From: Iphinoe sp. HA4291-MV1
GTDB taxonomy: Bacteria; Cyanobacteriota; Cyanobacteriia; Cyanobacteriales; Nostocaceae
Reading direction: 5' to 3'
Assembly (NCBI GenBank): GCA_019359415.1
Contig: JAHHHH010000044.1
Span: 1 to 59,233, forward strand
DNA length: 59,233 bases
Part shown: piece by piece, positions 38,786 through 47,441 of the stretch
Position numbering within the stretch: position 1 is the first letter of the stretch
How the letters are laid out: the number at the start of each line of letters is the position of its first letter
Notes under the pieces: generated by a model
Seen by the model: only the letters and a program-made list of their open reading frames with translations
The model's database searches: none
Told to the model about the DNA's origin: nothing
Position numbers and translations under genes: made by a program

Positions 38786-38801
38786 GGAGACGCAAATAGA
38801 T

Positions 38802-39314
38802 TTACCAAAGTGCCAGTCTGTGAAGAATCAATAGAAAATCATCAAGAATTAAGGGGAGATTTTCTTCAGTCAAAATAGGAACGTGGATGAAGATGCAAGG
38901 GGTTGTGAGTTGATGTTGGCGTAGTTCATCTAAAACAGAATAGTAAAGTCCCTCGCAAACAAATTTCCCACAGTCGTGACTAATCTCAACTGCCCTTGCT
39001 CCCGCCACTAACTGCTCTAAATCAACCGTTGTCTGCAACACTCTTTCCCCATAACTAGCACCTACTTCCACACTTAATAGTGTCCGCCTTTGCGCCATAC
39101 CACAGCAGATAATGCTGTCTGGCTGGAGTTCATGGATTTTTTCTTTAACCCGAAAACTGGCAAGCTGCACATCCACACTCAACAGTCGCAAGAAGGTTAA
39201 ATCATAAGGTAACGAGTCAAGTCGGGAAACTTCTGCCAACAAATCATCAGAAGAATTTGATTTTTGATCGCTTAGCCAAGTGTCAAAAGATGTTAATAGA
39301 ATGCTTTTCTTCAT
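38802..39314 (-). CDS. Pyroglutamyl-peptidase-like (C15) protein
   Basis: A 170-residue protein of peptidase family C15, which removes N-terminal pyroglutamate. MKKSILLTSFDTW begins like the family (TGFxPF). The nucleophile Cys is in GKFVCEGLYYSVL, the His in FIHVPILTEE, and a Glu in the TVDLEQ region may be the third catalytic residue. It is shorter than Bacillus Pcp (215 residues) and divergent, so the activity is likely but not certain. It is the first gene of a pair with the DUF3370 gene and is divergent from hisH. Confidence 0.75.
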   Translation of the reverse strand: MKKSILLTSFDTWLSDQKSNSSDDLLAEVSRLDSLPYDLTFLRLLSVDVQLASFRVKEKIHELQPDSIICCGMAQRRTLLSVEVGASYGERVLQTTVDLEQLVAGARAVEISHDCGKFVCEGLYYSVLDELRQHQLTTPCIFIHVPILTEENLPLILDDFLLILHRLALW

Positions 39315-39374
39315 AAGAAATATTATTTAAAATAGAAGTACCCTCCATAATTTAAATTAACAGGGAGCAGGTAA

Positions 39375-40010
39375 ATGGCGGTGATTGCAGTCGTAGACTA
39401 CGACATGGGAAACTTGCACTCGGTCTGCAAAGGATTGGAAAAAGCCGGGGCAACTCCTAAAATTACTGATTCACCTAAGGAATTAGGAAAGGCAGATGCT
39501 GTAGTTTTGCCGGGAGTGGGTGCATTCGATCCAGCAGTACAACAACTGCGATCGCGTGGTTTGGAAAAACCAATAAAAGAAGCAATTGCATCTGGCAAAC
39601 CCTTTTTAGGCATCTGTTTAGGACTACAAATTCTGTTTGAGTCAAGTGCAGAAGGTGCTGAACCAGGACTCGGAATTGTTAAAGGAATAGTCAGGCGATT
39701 TCGTCCAGAACCAGGAATTGCTATTCCTCATATGGGTTGGAATCAACTTCAACTCACTCAGCCAAAAAGTAATTTGTGGGAGTATCTACCCTCTCAACCT
39801 TGGGTCTATTTTGTCCATTCCTATTATGTTGAACCACAAGATCCGTATGTCTGTGCTGCAACTATCACCCACGGTCATCAAACTGTAACAGCTGCGATCA
39901 CCCACGATAACTTAATGGCTGTCCAGTTTCACCCAGAAAAATCTTCCAACATCGGACTGCAAATTCTGTCTAATTTTGTCTCTCAAGTTTGGACACAAGT
40001 TGCTGCTTAA
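39375..40010 (+). CDS. hisH: Imidazole glycerol phosphate synthase subunit HisH
   Basis: A 211-residue glutamine amidotransferase that feeds ammonia to HisF in histidine synthesis. The nucleophile Cys81 is in GICLGLQ, and the His-Glu pair is in VQFHPEKS. VLPGVGAFDPA and HMGWNQL also match. Length is normal. A GGGAG Shine-Dalgarno lies upstream. hisF is not in the window. Confidence 0.96.
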   Translation: MAVIAVVDYDMGNLHSVCKGLEKAGATPKITDSPKELGKADAVVLPGVGAFDPAVQQLRSRGLEKPIKEAIASGKPFLGICLGLQILFESSAEGAEPGLGIVKGIVRRFRPEPGIAIPHMGWNQLQLTQPKSNLWEYLPSQPWVYFVHSYYVEPQDPYVCAATITHGHQTVTAAITHDNLMAVQFHPEKSSNIGLQILSNFVSQVWTQVAA

Positions 40011-40186
40011 ATACAATTGTGGATGAGTCCATACCCCATAGTTTCTAGTTCATAGTCAAAAGGTTTTTGAAAATTGATTGTTACAATTTGTAAATGGAAT
40101 AAAGGATAGGCATTGCTCACCGCTACAAGTGATTGGTGGGTGATGCTTACCCTATACAAAGGTTTCCAATTAATAACCAATGACTA

Positions 40187-40732
40187 ATGAGTTTAAGAAT
40201 TTACGGCAATCGACCATTAAAAACTTTACCAGGCAAAGAAACCAGACCCACTAGTGCACGGGTACGGGAGGCAGTTTTTAATATTTGGCAGGGAACGATA
40301 GAGAATTGTCGTTGGTTCGATTTATGTGCTGGTACTGGTTCTATGGGCGCAGAGGCTTTGTGTAGAGGAGCCAGGCTAGTCGTTGGAATTGAAAAATCCC
40401 ATCGTTCTTGTGCAATTATCCAACAAAACTGGCAACACTTAGCGAGTGCCGAACAGGAATTTCAGGTAATGCGGGGAGATGTCGTACAGCTTTTGCCAAA
40501 ATTATTAGGACAGCAATTCGACAGAATTTACTTCGATCCGCCCTACGCAAGTAGATTGTATCAGCCAGTGATAGAAGTGATCGCTCACTTTCAGCTTCTA
40601 GATCCTAATGGTGAAATAGCAGTCGAACATAATCCTCAAAATTGGAATCCTCCAGTCATTCCCTCTTTAGAAATTTGCCGTGAAAAAGTTTACGGAAACA
40701 CGGCTTTGACCTTTTACAGGATTGTGGATTGA
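40187..40732 (+). CDS. rsmD: 16S rRNA (guanine966-N2)-methyltransferase
   Basis: A 181-residue enzyme that methylates G966 of 16S rRNA. It has the RsmD start (LRIYGNRPLKTLPGKETRPT), SAM loop FDLCAGTGSMGAEAL, and the catalytic FDPPYAS. The gene follows hisH by 176 bases on the same strand and converges on petG. Confidence 0.94.
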   Translation: MSLRIYGNRPLKTLPGKETRPTSARVREAVFNIWQGTIENCRWFDLCAGTGSMGAEALCRGARLVVGIEKSHRSCAIIQQNWQHLASAEQEFQVMRGDVVQLLPKLLGQQFDRIYFDPPYASRLYQPVIEVIAHFQLLDPNGEIAVEHNPQNWNPPVIPSLEICREKVYGNTALTFYRIVD

Positions 40733-40835
40733 GTTAACTCATCCCCGCTCTGGAAGAGACGGGGCAACCGAAGCCGTCTTTCGGTGAGAGGGGTGATAAG
40801 GAGACAAGAGGACTCTTGACTCCTTACTCAGCACT

Positions 40836-40949
40836 TTATAGACCGAGTTGATTACCGCGCTTGTATTGTTCGTAGGCTTTGTAAAACAACCCAGCTATGG
40901 TTACGAAGATTAGACCCAGCACAATGCCGTCAAGCAAGGGTTCAACCAC
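40836..40949 (-). CDS. petG: Cytochrome b6f subunit V
   Basis: A 37-residue one-helix subunit of the cytochrome b6f complex in the thylakoid. The start is the GTG at 40949, which gives [20 protein letters not shown], then [17 protein letters not shown], the full family sequence. The frame is open upstream, but those residues are not part of the protein. It is divergent from the cytochrome c gene that follows. Confidence 0.96.
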   Translation of the reverse strand: MVEPLLDGIVLGLIFVTIAGLFYKAYEQYKRGNQLGL

Positions 40950-41216
40950 GTTAAATCTCCTTTGTGTTACCTTCAATATTTTGTTCCCGACATTGATTCT
41001 ACCAAATTTGGCATAATCGCTTCTTCCAAAGAAGAGTGAGGCGTGGTGAATGGACAAAGATGAGAAAATCAATCCCCTTCATTACCCTCATCTCCCTCAT
41101 TTCCTCGTTAGTTAGCAAAAAAACATTTGTCTGTGCTTGCAGACACAATCAAGAACTTTTAAGCTATGTGTATGAAATGAAAACTTTTTGTACACTTCGA
41201 CTTTAACAGCAAACAT

Positions 41217-41591
41217 TTGGATAACCAGATTATCAAACCTGAAACTCTGATTTGGCGAATCATATTGACGGCGCTGGCGATTCTGCTAGTAGTCCTTTTG
41301 AGTATTTTTGCTATTCGCGTAACGAGAACTGCTGATCCATACGTTAAAAGCGTTCTATTGCTCAAAGGAGACTCAGCACTCGGACACGCCATCTTTCAAA
41401 TCAACTGTGCAGGCTGTCATGGCTGGGAAGCAGATGGGCGCGTCGGTCCTAGCTTACAAGGAGTCTCAAAGCGCAAATCCCCATATGGTCTGATTCACCA
41501 AGTTATTAGTGGTGAAACCCCACCTATGCCGAAATTTCAACCCAGTCCTCAAGAAATGGCAGATTTATTAAGCTATCTAGAAACCCTTTAA
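41217..41591 (+). CDS. Membrane-anchored c-type cytochrome (CytM-like)
   Basis: A 124-residue cytochrome. One N-terminal membrane helix (about 13-34) is an uncleaved anchor. The haem site is CAGCHG with Cys64, Cys67 and His68, and Met in PPMPKF is the likely sixth ligand. Size and layout match cyanobacterial cytochrome CytM, a low-potential electron carrier. The frame has no ATG near its start; the TTG at 41217 is the only start that keeps the anchor. It is divergent from petG. Confidence 0.85.
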   Translation: MDNQIIKPETLIWRIILTALAILLVVLLSIFAIRVTRTADPYVKSVLLLKGDSALGHAIFQINCAGCHGWEADGRVGPSLQGVSKRKSPYGLIHQVISGETPPMPKFQPSPQEMADLLSYLETL

Positions 41592-41918
41592 CTTGCATCC
41601 AATTTCCTAAAGAATGCGTATATAGAATATTGATTTTTGGACAATTTATAGTAAACTCATACCCCGGAGTCGCGCATGGGGACTTGCACTTCTCCTGGCG
41701 GAGACGCCTTGTCCGCAGGACTTACAAAGCAGCGTGTCGCAGACAAGGGCGTTGGCGCAAGCCTGTCGCAGACAAGGGAGAAGTTGGGGCTTGAAGTAAC
41801 GAATATTTTTGTTGTCAGCCATAAATGATATGATGTCCGGACAATCAACCATAATATAGAAGAAGAGTGCAGTCAAAGGGGCTTGGATTCCGGAAATTGA
41901 TAATTGACAATTGATTGG
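41592..41918. other. 327-nt spacer with GC-rich repeats
   Basis: No gene. The word TGTCGCAGACAAGGG occurs twice (about 41734 and 41765), and ACTTCTCC against GGAGAAGT forms a loose inverted pair around them. It is typical Nostocales extragenic repeat material. Confidence 0.55.
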
Positions 41919-43226
41919 TCAAGTACTTGGTCTTACCGGAGTTTCTTGTGTAGGTTGACTATTTGTTGGTGGTGTTGTTGGTGGTGCTGAGGGGTTTGCG
42001 GGATTGGGTGTTGTTGGTGGTGCTGAGGGGTTTGCGGGATTGGGTGTTGTTGTTGGTGGTGCTGAGGGGTTTGCAGGATTGGGTGTTGTTGTTGGTGGTG
42101 CTGAGGGGTTTGCAGGATTGGGTGTTGTTGTTGGTGGTGCTGAGGGGTTTGCAGGATTGGGTGTTGTTGTTGGTGGTGCTGAGGGGTTTGCGGGATTGGG
42201 TGTTGTTGTTGGTGGTGTGACTGGTAGTGTTGGTGCTGGAGACGGTGCAGGTTCAGGTGGTATTGGTGCTGGAGACAGTGAAGGTTCAGATGGTGTAACC
42301 GTCGGTGGTGTGTTATTTTGTTGGTTAGTCGGTGGCGTCATTGAGGGCGTAGGTATGGGCGTGGGTTTAGGAGATGGAACAGGCACAACTTGTCCTGTGT
42401 CCAGCAAGGTGTCAACTGGGGAATTATCTCTAATAATGTTGTTAGTGGGTGAATTGGCAGAAGGGAAAGTAGTTGTTGGCTCTACAAAAGATGGATTTTC
42501 AACAACATCCTGACCAGCTACTGGCGATTGTGCTGCAACAGCAGCAGCAGTTTCAGCTTGAACGCTAGCGATCGCTGGATCTGAGTTTGGTATACCATGT
42601 TTTAGAGGTAGATCTAGTTCCCGAACCAGGGCACTCGTTTCATAAAAAGTTCTCAGATCAAAATCGTATAAACCCCTAAATTTCCCTTTGACTATAACTA
42701 TCAGTTGCCCTGCTTGTAGCTCCCGTTTTTGAGAAGCATCTTTATTAAAAACTTCAATGCCACTGTTTGTCAGTGCGCCCACAATCGTAGTATCTGTTTG
42801 GTGGTCGTAACGTACAAATAATCCTGAACCGCGAATTGCTGCTGCTGCATTTGGCGTCTTTATACGTGTTTGTCCCTTGCCTGGTGGGATGAGCAGCAGT
42901 ACTGTTCCATTGGACAGTTTGAGGTTTCTTGTTTTTGGTAAGAATCGAAATACTGCCTGTTCTCCTATCCGAACCAAAGAACCGTCGTTAAAACGTAAGT
43001 CTGCCAAGGCAGATCGACCAGTGGACAACCCATCCCCCGGACTCATGGCATCCGATTTGTATGCCTGACGCCTCGGCTTATTTTGCGGCATGAGTTGCAC
43101 CAAGTTGCGGAGGTTCTGAATGACAGCAAGAGTCAAAGGAGTTGCAGCATCTGCTTGTTTTGGCAGAGGCAGCACAACCACTCCCCATAAACTAATCACT
43201 ATGATTAGAAAAAACTTACGAAACAT
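41919..43226 (-). CDS. FecR-domain exported protein with a Pro-rich repeat tail
   Basis: A 435-residue protein. A signal peptide (MFRKFFLIIVISLWGVVVLP, cleavage near ADA-ATPL) precedes a FecR-type beta domain, about 50-200 (GDGLSTGRSALADLRFNDGS, NGTVLLLIPPGKGQTRIKTP, AAIRGSGLFVRYD). The C-terminal 200 residues are Pro/Thr/Ser-rich and end in six copies of NPANPSAPPTTTP-like units encoded by a 39-nt tandem repeat (41986-42216). Classical FecR proteins are anti-sigma regulators with a membrane helix; this one is exported whole, with no sigma gene nearby. I infer an envelope protein. It is divergent from the beta-barrel gene. Confidence 0.85.
   Translation of the reverse strand: MFRKFFLIIVISLWGVVVLPLPKQADAATPLTLAVIQNLRNLVQLMPQNKPRRQAYKSDAMSPGDGLSTGRSALADLRFNDGSLVRIGEQAVFRFLPKTRNLKLSNGTVLLLIPPGKGQTRIKTPNAAAAIRGSGLFVRYDHQTDTTIVGALTNSGIEVFNKDASQKRELQAGQLIVIVKGKFRGLYDFDLRTFYETSALVRELDLPLKHGIPNSDPAIASVQAETAAAVAAQSPVAGQDVVENPSFVEPTTTFPSANSPTNNIIRDNSPVDTLLDTGQVVPVPSPKPTPIPTPSMTPPTNQQNNTPPTVTPSEPSLSPAPIPPEPAPSPAPTLPVTPPTTTPNPANPSAPPTTTPNPANPSAPPTTTPNPANPSAPPTTTPNPANPSAPPTTTPNPANPSAPPTTPNPANPSAPPTTPPTNSQPTQETPVRPST
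41986..42216. repeat. 39-nt tandem repeat inside the FecR-like gene
   Basis: The word GCTGAGGGGTTTGC recurs at 41986, 42022, 42061, 42100, 42139 and 42178, giving periods of 36, 39, 39, 39 and 39. All are multiples of three, so copy number can change without breaking the frame. Confidence 0.9.
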
Positions 43227-43880
43227 AGTTTGGAGCCTCGGATAATTTCACTGATCCCAAACCAGTGGGAGACAGGTTCTGACATTGACTAACAAAGAAC
43301 TCAGTAACTCAGTAGTCAGAATTCACCAAGAAATTCTGTACGAGTGAGGAGTCAGTGCGATGTGTGAGAGCAGCAGGGCACAGGCGGGTTTCCCGCGCCG
43401 TGGTGACTGCGTAAGTTCTGTAGACAGTTGTGGGATTGTCGGGAAACCCGGATGCCACCTCCCCCAACTGGGGACAAGGGAGACAAGGGAGACAAGGAAT
43501 TATCTGTTCTCTTCCTTGTCCTCCAACTGTGGGAATATTCTGTGTTCTACGTTGGTGCATTCTGCGTTCTTCTTAGGGTTTATACCTGTTATCTGTTATA
43601 ACAAGTTGTTTACGCACAATTGCTTACCCTTTGTTAATAACTCACTCAAACAAAATACGTGAATATACTGTAGATAGATGCTAAATAAAAATTTGAGTTT
43701 CTTTTAAGAAAAATCAGTCTTTAAGAGACTATGATGGAAGCTTCATAGTTTCTTTGCATTTTTAATGGAAAAATGGGTGCATTTACCACATACTGTAGCC
43801 AAAGTTCCTAGAAATTTCATATTTCTGCTTGGAACCTTTAGCACAGTCCATGAGTATACTTTTGCCAAAAAAGATTAGGT
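43227..43880. other. 654-nt divergent spacer
   Basis: Promoter region between the FecR-like and beta-barrel genes. It contains GC-rich inverted words (GCGGGTTTCCCGC near 43382, GGGAAACCC near 43441) and a tandem GGGAGACAA repeat (about 43477-43497). ORFs drawn here follow the repeats. No gene is seen. Confidence 0.55.
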
Positions 43881-45335
43881 ATGCAACCCAAGGGCTGGAT
43901 AAATTTGTTCTTTTGGATTGTATTAGCTTCTAGTAGTGCAAACTTGCTTTGCATCAAGAAGGTAGATGCGGTGTGGGCTGCGAATACAGACCTATCAATG
44001 AGTGAAGATGAACTTGTATCAAGAATACCATCTTTGGGAGTTGCATGGGTACCCACTCAATTATGCCAAGAGCGTGGGGAAAAAGTATCTCGCAAAGAAG
44101 TACAGAAAACAAATTTTGATAAAGGAGTAGGGGGATTTCAGCAAAAAGAGGATATCTCTTATACTCATTTTGGCTCCACAGCCTACCTTGCAAATGCTTG
44201 TGGTAAAACCTCAAATTTATATTCGCAGATACCATCAGAGCAGACACCACCAACATCACCAACTCTTGAACAAAATCCACCACCGCCAGCACCTGAGCTA
44301 AATCAAACTCCAGCGCCACCAACAGCACCACCTCTCGCACCCTCTACACCGAATAACCCACCACAGTTGGAAGGTCAACCATCTAATTTTCCCCAACCTC
44401 TCTCACCACCCATAGAGCAACGATTACAAGTACCTGAAATAAATAATGTACAAAGATTGGAGAGGCTATTGCAACGGTTGCAGGAGAACAAGCAACCACC
44501 TACCAAACCTAGCTTTGGTGAACTAGGAAGACTACTGGTGCGGGAACGACAACTAGAACAGCAACAACCCCCAGAGCGTCCTCAGCCTCAGCCTAGATCT
44601 GTAGGTTACTTACAGGCTAATGTTGGATATTTCTATACAGATAACATTTTTTCCTCAGAGGTAGATCCCGTAGAAGACAGCTTGATTTACTCTGGACTAA
44701 CACTAGCATCTGCGCCTATACCCTTAGGACGCAGAACTTATTTGAATGGATCAATTGATGGCAACTTAATTCGTTACGTCAATCAATCAAAATACAATTA
44801 CAACCAGGTGAGGTTCAACGTTGGTCTTTACCAGCAGTTATCACCGCGAATGTATGGGGAAATTGGATGGAGCAATCAACAGTTGTTTTATGCGAGAAAT
44901 GGTAGTACTTTTGATGCAGGCGATCGCTTTTTGAATGAACATTCTTTCCGCCTGTCTTTGGGACGGCGAGATCCCCTCACATCCAAATTGATGTTAGACA
45001 GCTTCTACGAACTGCGTCTTAGTTTGACTGATCCTCCCAGTGAACAAGATAACCGCGATCGCATCATTCATTCTGTGTGGGTTTCTTTGAACTACTACTT
45101 AAAACAATCGCTCCAGGTTGGTCTTGATTACCAGTTTGCTTTGTCAGACTTTACCCAACGCCAGAGAGAAGACCAATACCATAGGTTATACGGTCACTTA
45201 ACTTACGGACTATCCAACTACACAAATCTTAGTTTGCAGGGAGGTGTCACCGCAGGTGGTTCAACTGACAGAAATATTGATGTTGACGGCTGGTTCTTCA
45301 GTGTTAATTACAATTTGGAATTAGGTCGTTTTTGA
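43881..45335 (+). CDS. Outer-membrane beta-barrel-like protein
   Basis: A 484-residue protein. Residues 1-34 look like a signal peptide (LFFWIVLASSSANLLCIKK, cleavage near VWA-ANT). Residues about 115-240 are Pro/Gln-rich and probably unstructured. From about 245 to the end the chain alternates as in beta-strands (YLQANVGYFYTDNIF, RTYLNGSIDGNLIRY, VGLDYQFALSD) and ends in LELGRF with a terminal Phe, the outer-membrane insertion signal. I infer a barrel of about 14-16 strands. The function is unknown; its divergent neighbour is the exported FecR-like protein. Confidence 0.8.
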   Translation: MQPKGWINLFFWIVLASSSANLLCIKKVDAVWAANTDLSMSEDELVSRIPSLGVAWVPTQLCQERGEKVSRKEVQKTNFDKGVGGFQQKEDISYTHFGSTAYLANACGKTSNLYSQIPSEQTPPTSPTLEQNPPPPAPELNQTPAPPTAPPLAPSTPNNPPQLEGQPSNFPQPLSPPIEQRLQVPEINNVQRLERLLQRLQENKQPPTKPSFGELGRLLVRERQLEQQQPPERPQPQPRSVGYLQANVGYFYTDNIFSSEVDPVEDSLIYSGLTLASAPIPLGRRTYLNGSIDGNLIRYVNQSKYNYNQVRFNVGLYQQLSPRMYGEIGWSNQQLFYARNGSTFDAGDRFLNEHSFRLSLGRRDPLTSKLMLDSFYELRLSLTDPPSEQDNRDRIIHSVWVSLNYYLKQSLQVGLDYQFALSDFTQRQREDQYHRLYGHLTYGLSNYTNLSLQGGVTAGGSTDRNIDVDGWFFSVNYNLELGRF

Positions 45336-45381
45336 GTACTGACTTCTGAGCAATGAGGAGCAACGCAGTGGCTCCTCAGTA

Positions 45382-46203
45382 CTACATATAAGATATCCAG
45401 TCACTCCAGCTACCAGCATAAAGTTTACCTGTGTGAATACCAGCTAATTCCAGGGAGAGTAAATTCACACAAGCAGTAACACCAGAACCACAATAGACAA
45501 AAATTTCTTTTGTATTTCCCAATTCTAACCAGCGTTGACGTTGCTCTTGTTGCGGAAGTATAAAACCTGCGGAGTCTGTGACTTCTTGCCAAGCATAGTT
45601 AACTGCACCAGGAATATGACCAGCAATTTTATCAATTGGTTCCCTAATCCCCAGATAACGCTCCCTTTCTCGTGAATCAACCAACGTTACCTCTTGTGAA
45701 TCTTTCTGGCTTCTCACTACCGAAATATCCACTACCATCTGTGGTTGTAGATCAGGGGTAAAAGTCACTATTCGAGGTTCAGGAATGACATCTGTAACAG
45801 GATACTCAGCTTTTTTCCAAGCTGAAAACCCTCCATTCAGTACTGCTACTTGCTCGTGTCCAAGATAGCGCAATAACCACCACAAACGAGATGCAAAAGC
45901 AAGACGGGAGTCATCGTAAGCAACAACTAGAGTTTTTTGGGAACCCACTCCTATTGCTGATAACTTATTCGCTAATTCAATCGGGTTAGGTAAAGGATGT
46001 CTTCCTCCACGTTCTCCCACAGGATTGGAAAGATCCTTATTCAAGTCTAGGTAATATGCTCCACTAATGTGACTTTCTTGGTATTGCTGTCGTCCTAGTC
46101 CTGGATCAGCAAGAGAAAAGCGACAATCTACTATAACAACTTGAGAATCATCAAGATGTTGAAGTAGCCATTCACAAGAAACAACAAAAGGGATGTCGGT
46201 CAT
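45382..46203 (-). CDS. Sulfurtransferase (3-mercaptopyruvate/thiosulfate type)
   Basis: A 273-residue two-domain rhodanese. The N-terminal inactive half has VDCRFSLADPGLGRQQY; the C-terminal half holds the active loop CGSGVTA with Cys238. The loop with Gly-Ser-Gly fits mercaptopyruvate sulfurtransferases better than thiosulfate enzymes. No signal peptide, so it is cytosolic. It is divergent from the mnmD-like gene. Confidence 0.92.
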   Translation of the reverse strand: MTDIPFVVSCEWLLQHLDDSQVVIVDCRFSLADPGLGRQQYQESHISGAYYLDLNKDLSNPVGERGGRHPLPNPIELANKLSAIGVGSQKTLVVAYDDSRLAFASRLWWLLRYLGHEQVAVLNGGFSAWKKAEYPVTDVIPEPRIVTFTPDLQPQMVVDISVVRSQKDSQEVTLVDSRERERYLGIREPIDKIAGHIPGAVNYAWQEVTDSAGFILPQQEQRQRWLELGNTKEIFVYCGSGVTACVNLLSLELAGIHTGKLYAGSWSDWISYM

Positions 46204-46289
46204 AAATTTAGGTTGGTAATTGGTGATCGTTTATTGTTAATTGTTAGTTGTTCCACTCCCTACTAATCACTAACGACTAACCATTACCT

Positions 46290-47237
46290 GTGACTATGTC
46301 AGAGTTAGACAATTTTACACCTAAGCTCACAGCGGATGGCTCGTTCACTTTTTTTTCTCATGAGTTTGGCGAGTCGTTTCACAGCCATTATGGAGCGCGT
46401 CAGGAGAGTTTTTTCAAGTTTGTAGGTCCGACTCAACTACCATTGAAGGCGCACAAACCAACAGTACGACTGTTGGATGTTTGTTACGGTCTAGGATATA
46501 ACACAGCGGCTGCTTTACAAACAATTTGGGCAGTCAATCCCAACTGTTATATAGAAATCATTGGTTTAGAACTGAATGCAGCTGTACCACAAGCTGCGAT
46601 CGCTCATCACTTATTCGACAACTGGGGATACGAATATACCCAAATTTTGACTCAGTTAGCCTTGGAGCAGCAAGTGCTGCAAGACCGTCTCAAAGCGACT
46701 CTAATCATGGGTGATGCCAGAAAATCGGTGAGATTTGTGAACCAGTCAAGGTTTAAGGCTGATGCAATTTTTCTTGATCCGTTTTCACCGCCTCATTGTC
46801 CTCAGTTATGGACTGTTGAATTTATAAAACAACTGTCTGTTTGTTTAGATATAGATGGCTTACTCGCCACTTATTCCTCTGCTGCTGCTGTACGTACAGC
46901 ACTTTTGGCAGCTGGACTACAAATCGGTTCTACACCACCTGTGGGAAGGCGATCGCCTAGTACAGTAGCCGAACATCAAGGAGTAAGAAGAGTGGGGGAA
47001 GTGGGGAAAGTCGGGGGAGAAAATACTGTCTTATCTCCCTCATCTCCCTCATCCCTCCTTTTCCCACTTTCCCAGGTAGAACAGGAACATTTACTCACTC
47101 GTGCTGCGATTCCTTATCGCGATCCACAATTGTGTGATGCTGCTGACATAATTTTGAGACGGCGACAACAAGAGCAACAAACCTCCTCTCTAGAGCCTAC
47201 CTCTCGTTGGCGCAAAAGATGGTTATCGAAAAGTTAA
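46290..47237 (+). CDS. MnmD-like tRNA methyltransferase with an inserted low-complexity segment
   Basis: A 315-residue member of the MnmD (DUF752/Methyltransf_30) family, which methylates the wobble uridine side chain of tRNA. Family marks are SFHSHYGARQESFFKF, LDVCYGLGYNTAAAL, FLDPFSPPHCPQLWT and GRRSPSTVA. The MnmC oxidase half is absent. ATG 46296 is a likelier start than GTG 46290. Residues about 231-262 are a low-complexity insert (VGEVGKVGG, SPSSPSS) encoded by a GA/CT-rich repeat that is extragenic elsewhere. The insert keeps the frame and lies in a surface loop, I infer. Confidence 0.85.
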   Translation: MTMSELDNFTPKLTADGSFTFFSHEFGESFHSHYGARQESFFKFVGPTQLPLKAHKPTVRLLDVCYGLGYNTAAALQTIWAVNPNCYIEIIGLELNAAVPQAAIAHHLFDNWGYEYTQILTQLALEQQVLQDRLKATLIMGDARKSVRFVNQSRFKADAIFLDPFSPPHCPQLWTVEFIKQLSVCLDIDGLLATYSSAAAVRTALLAAGLQIGSTPPVGRRSPSTVAEHQGVRRVGEVGKVGGENTVLSPSSPSSLLFPLSQVEQEHLLTRAAIPYRDPQLCDAADIILRRRQQEQQTSSLEPTSRWRKRWLSKS

Positions 47238-47441
47238 CGATATTTTATGCAATATTTTTAACTAGACAACTTTTTCAATTTAAAAACTCTATCTAAGGCT
47301 AGTGGGGGACTTCTTAGCGAATCTTGTTAAAGATTGGCAGTAAGGGTTAGCTAGGTTTTGAGTGCGATGATTAGTTAGTATAAACTGAGCCTACACTCAA
47401 ATTAACAGGCGCATTCAAAGCAATTCACTGATAGCTAAATT

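Noticed and set aside
41963-42513. Val/Gly-rich plus-strand ORFs of 85 and 169 residues
   Set aside because: They are the antisense reading of the Pro-rich tandem repeat in the FecR-like gene.
43360-43662. 100-residue ORF in the FecR/barrel spacer
   Set aside because: It follows GC-rich repeats and tandem GGGAGACAA units and has no domain pattern.
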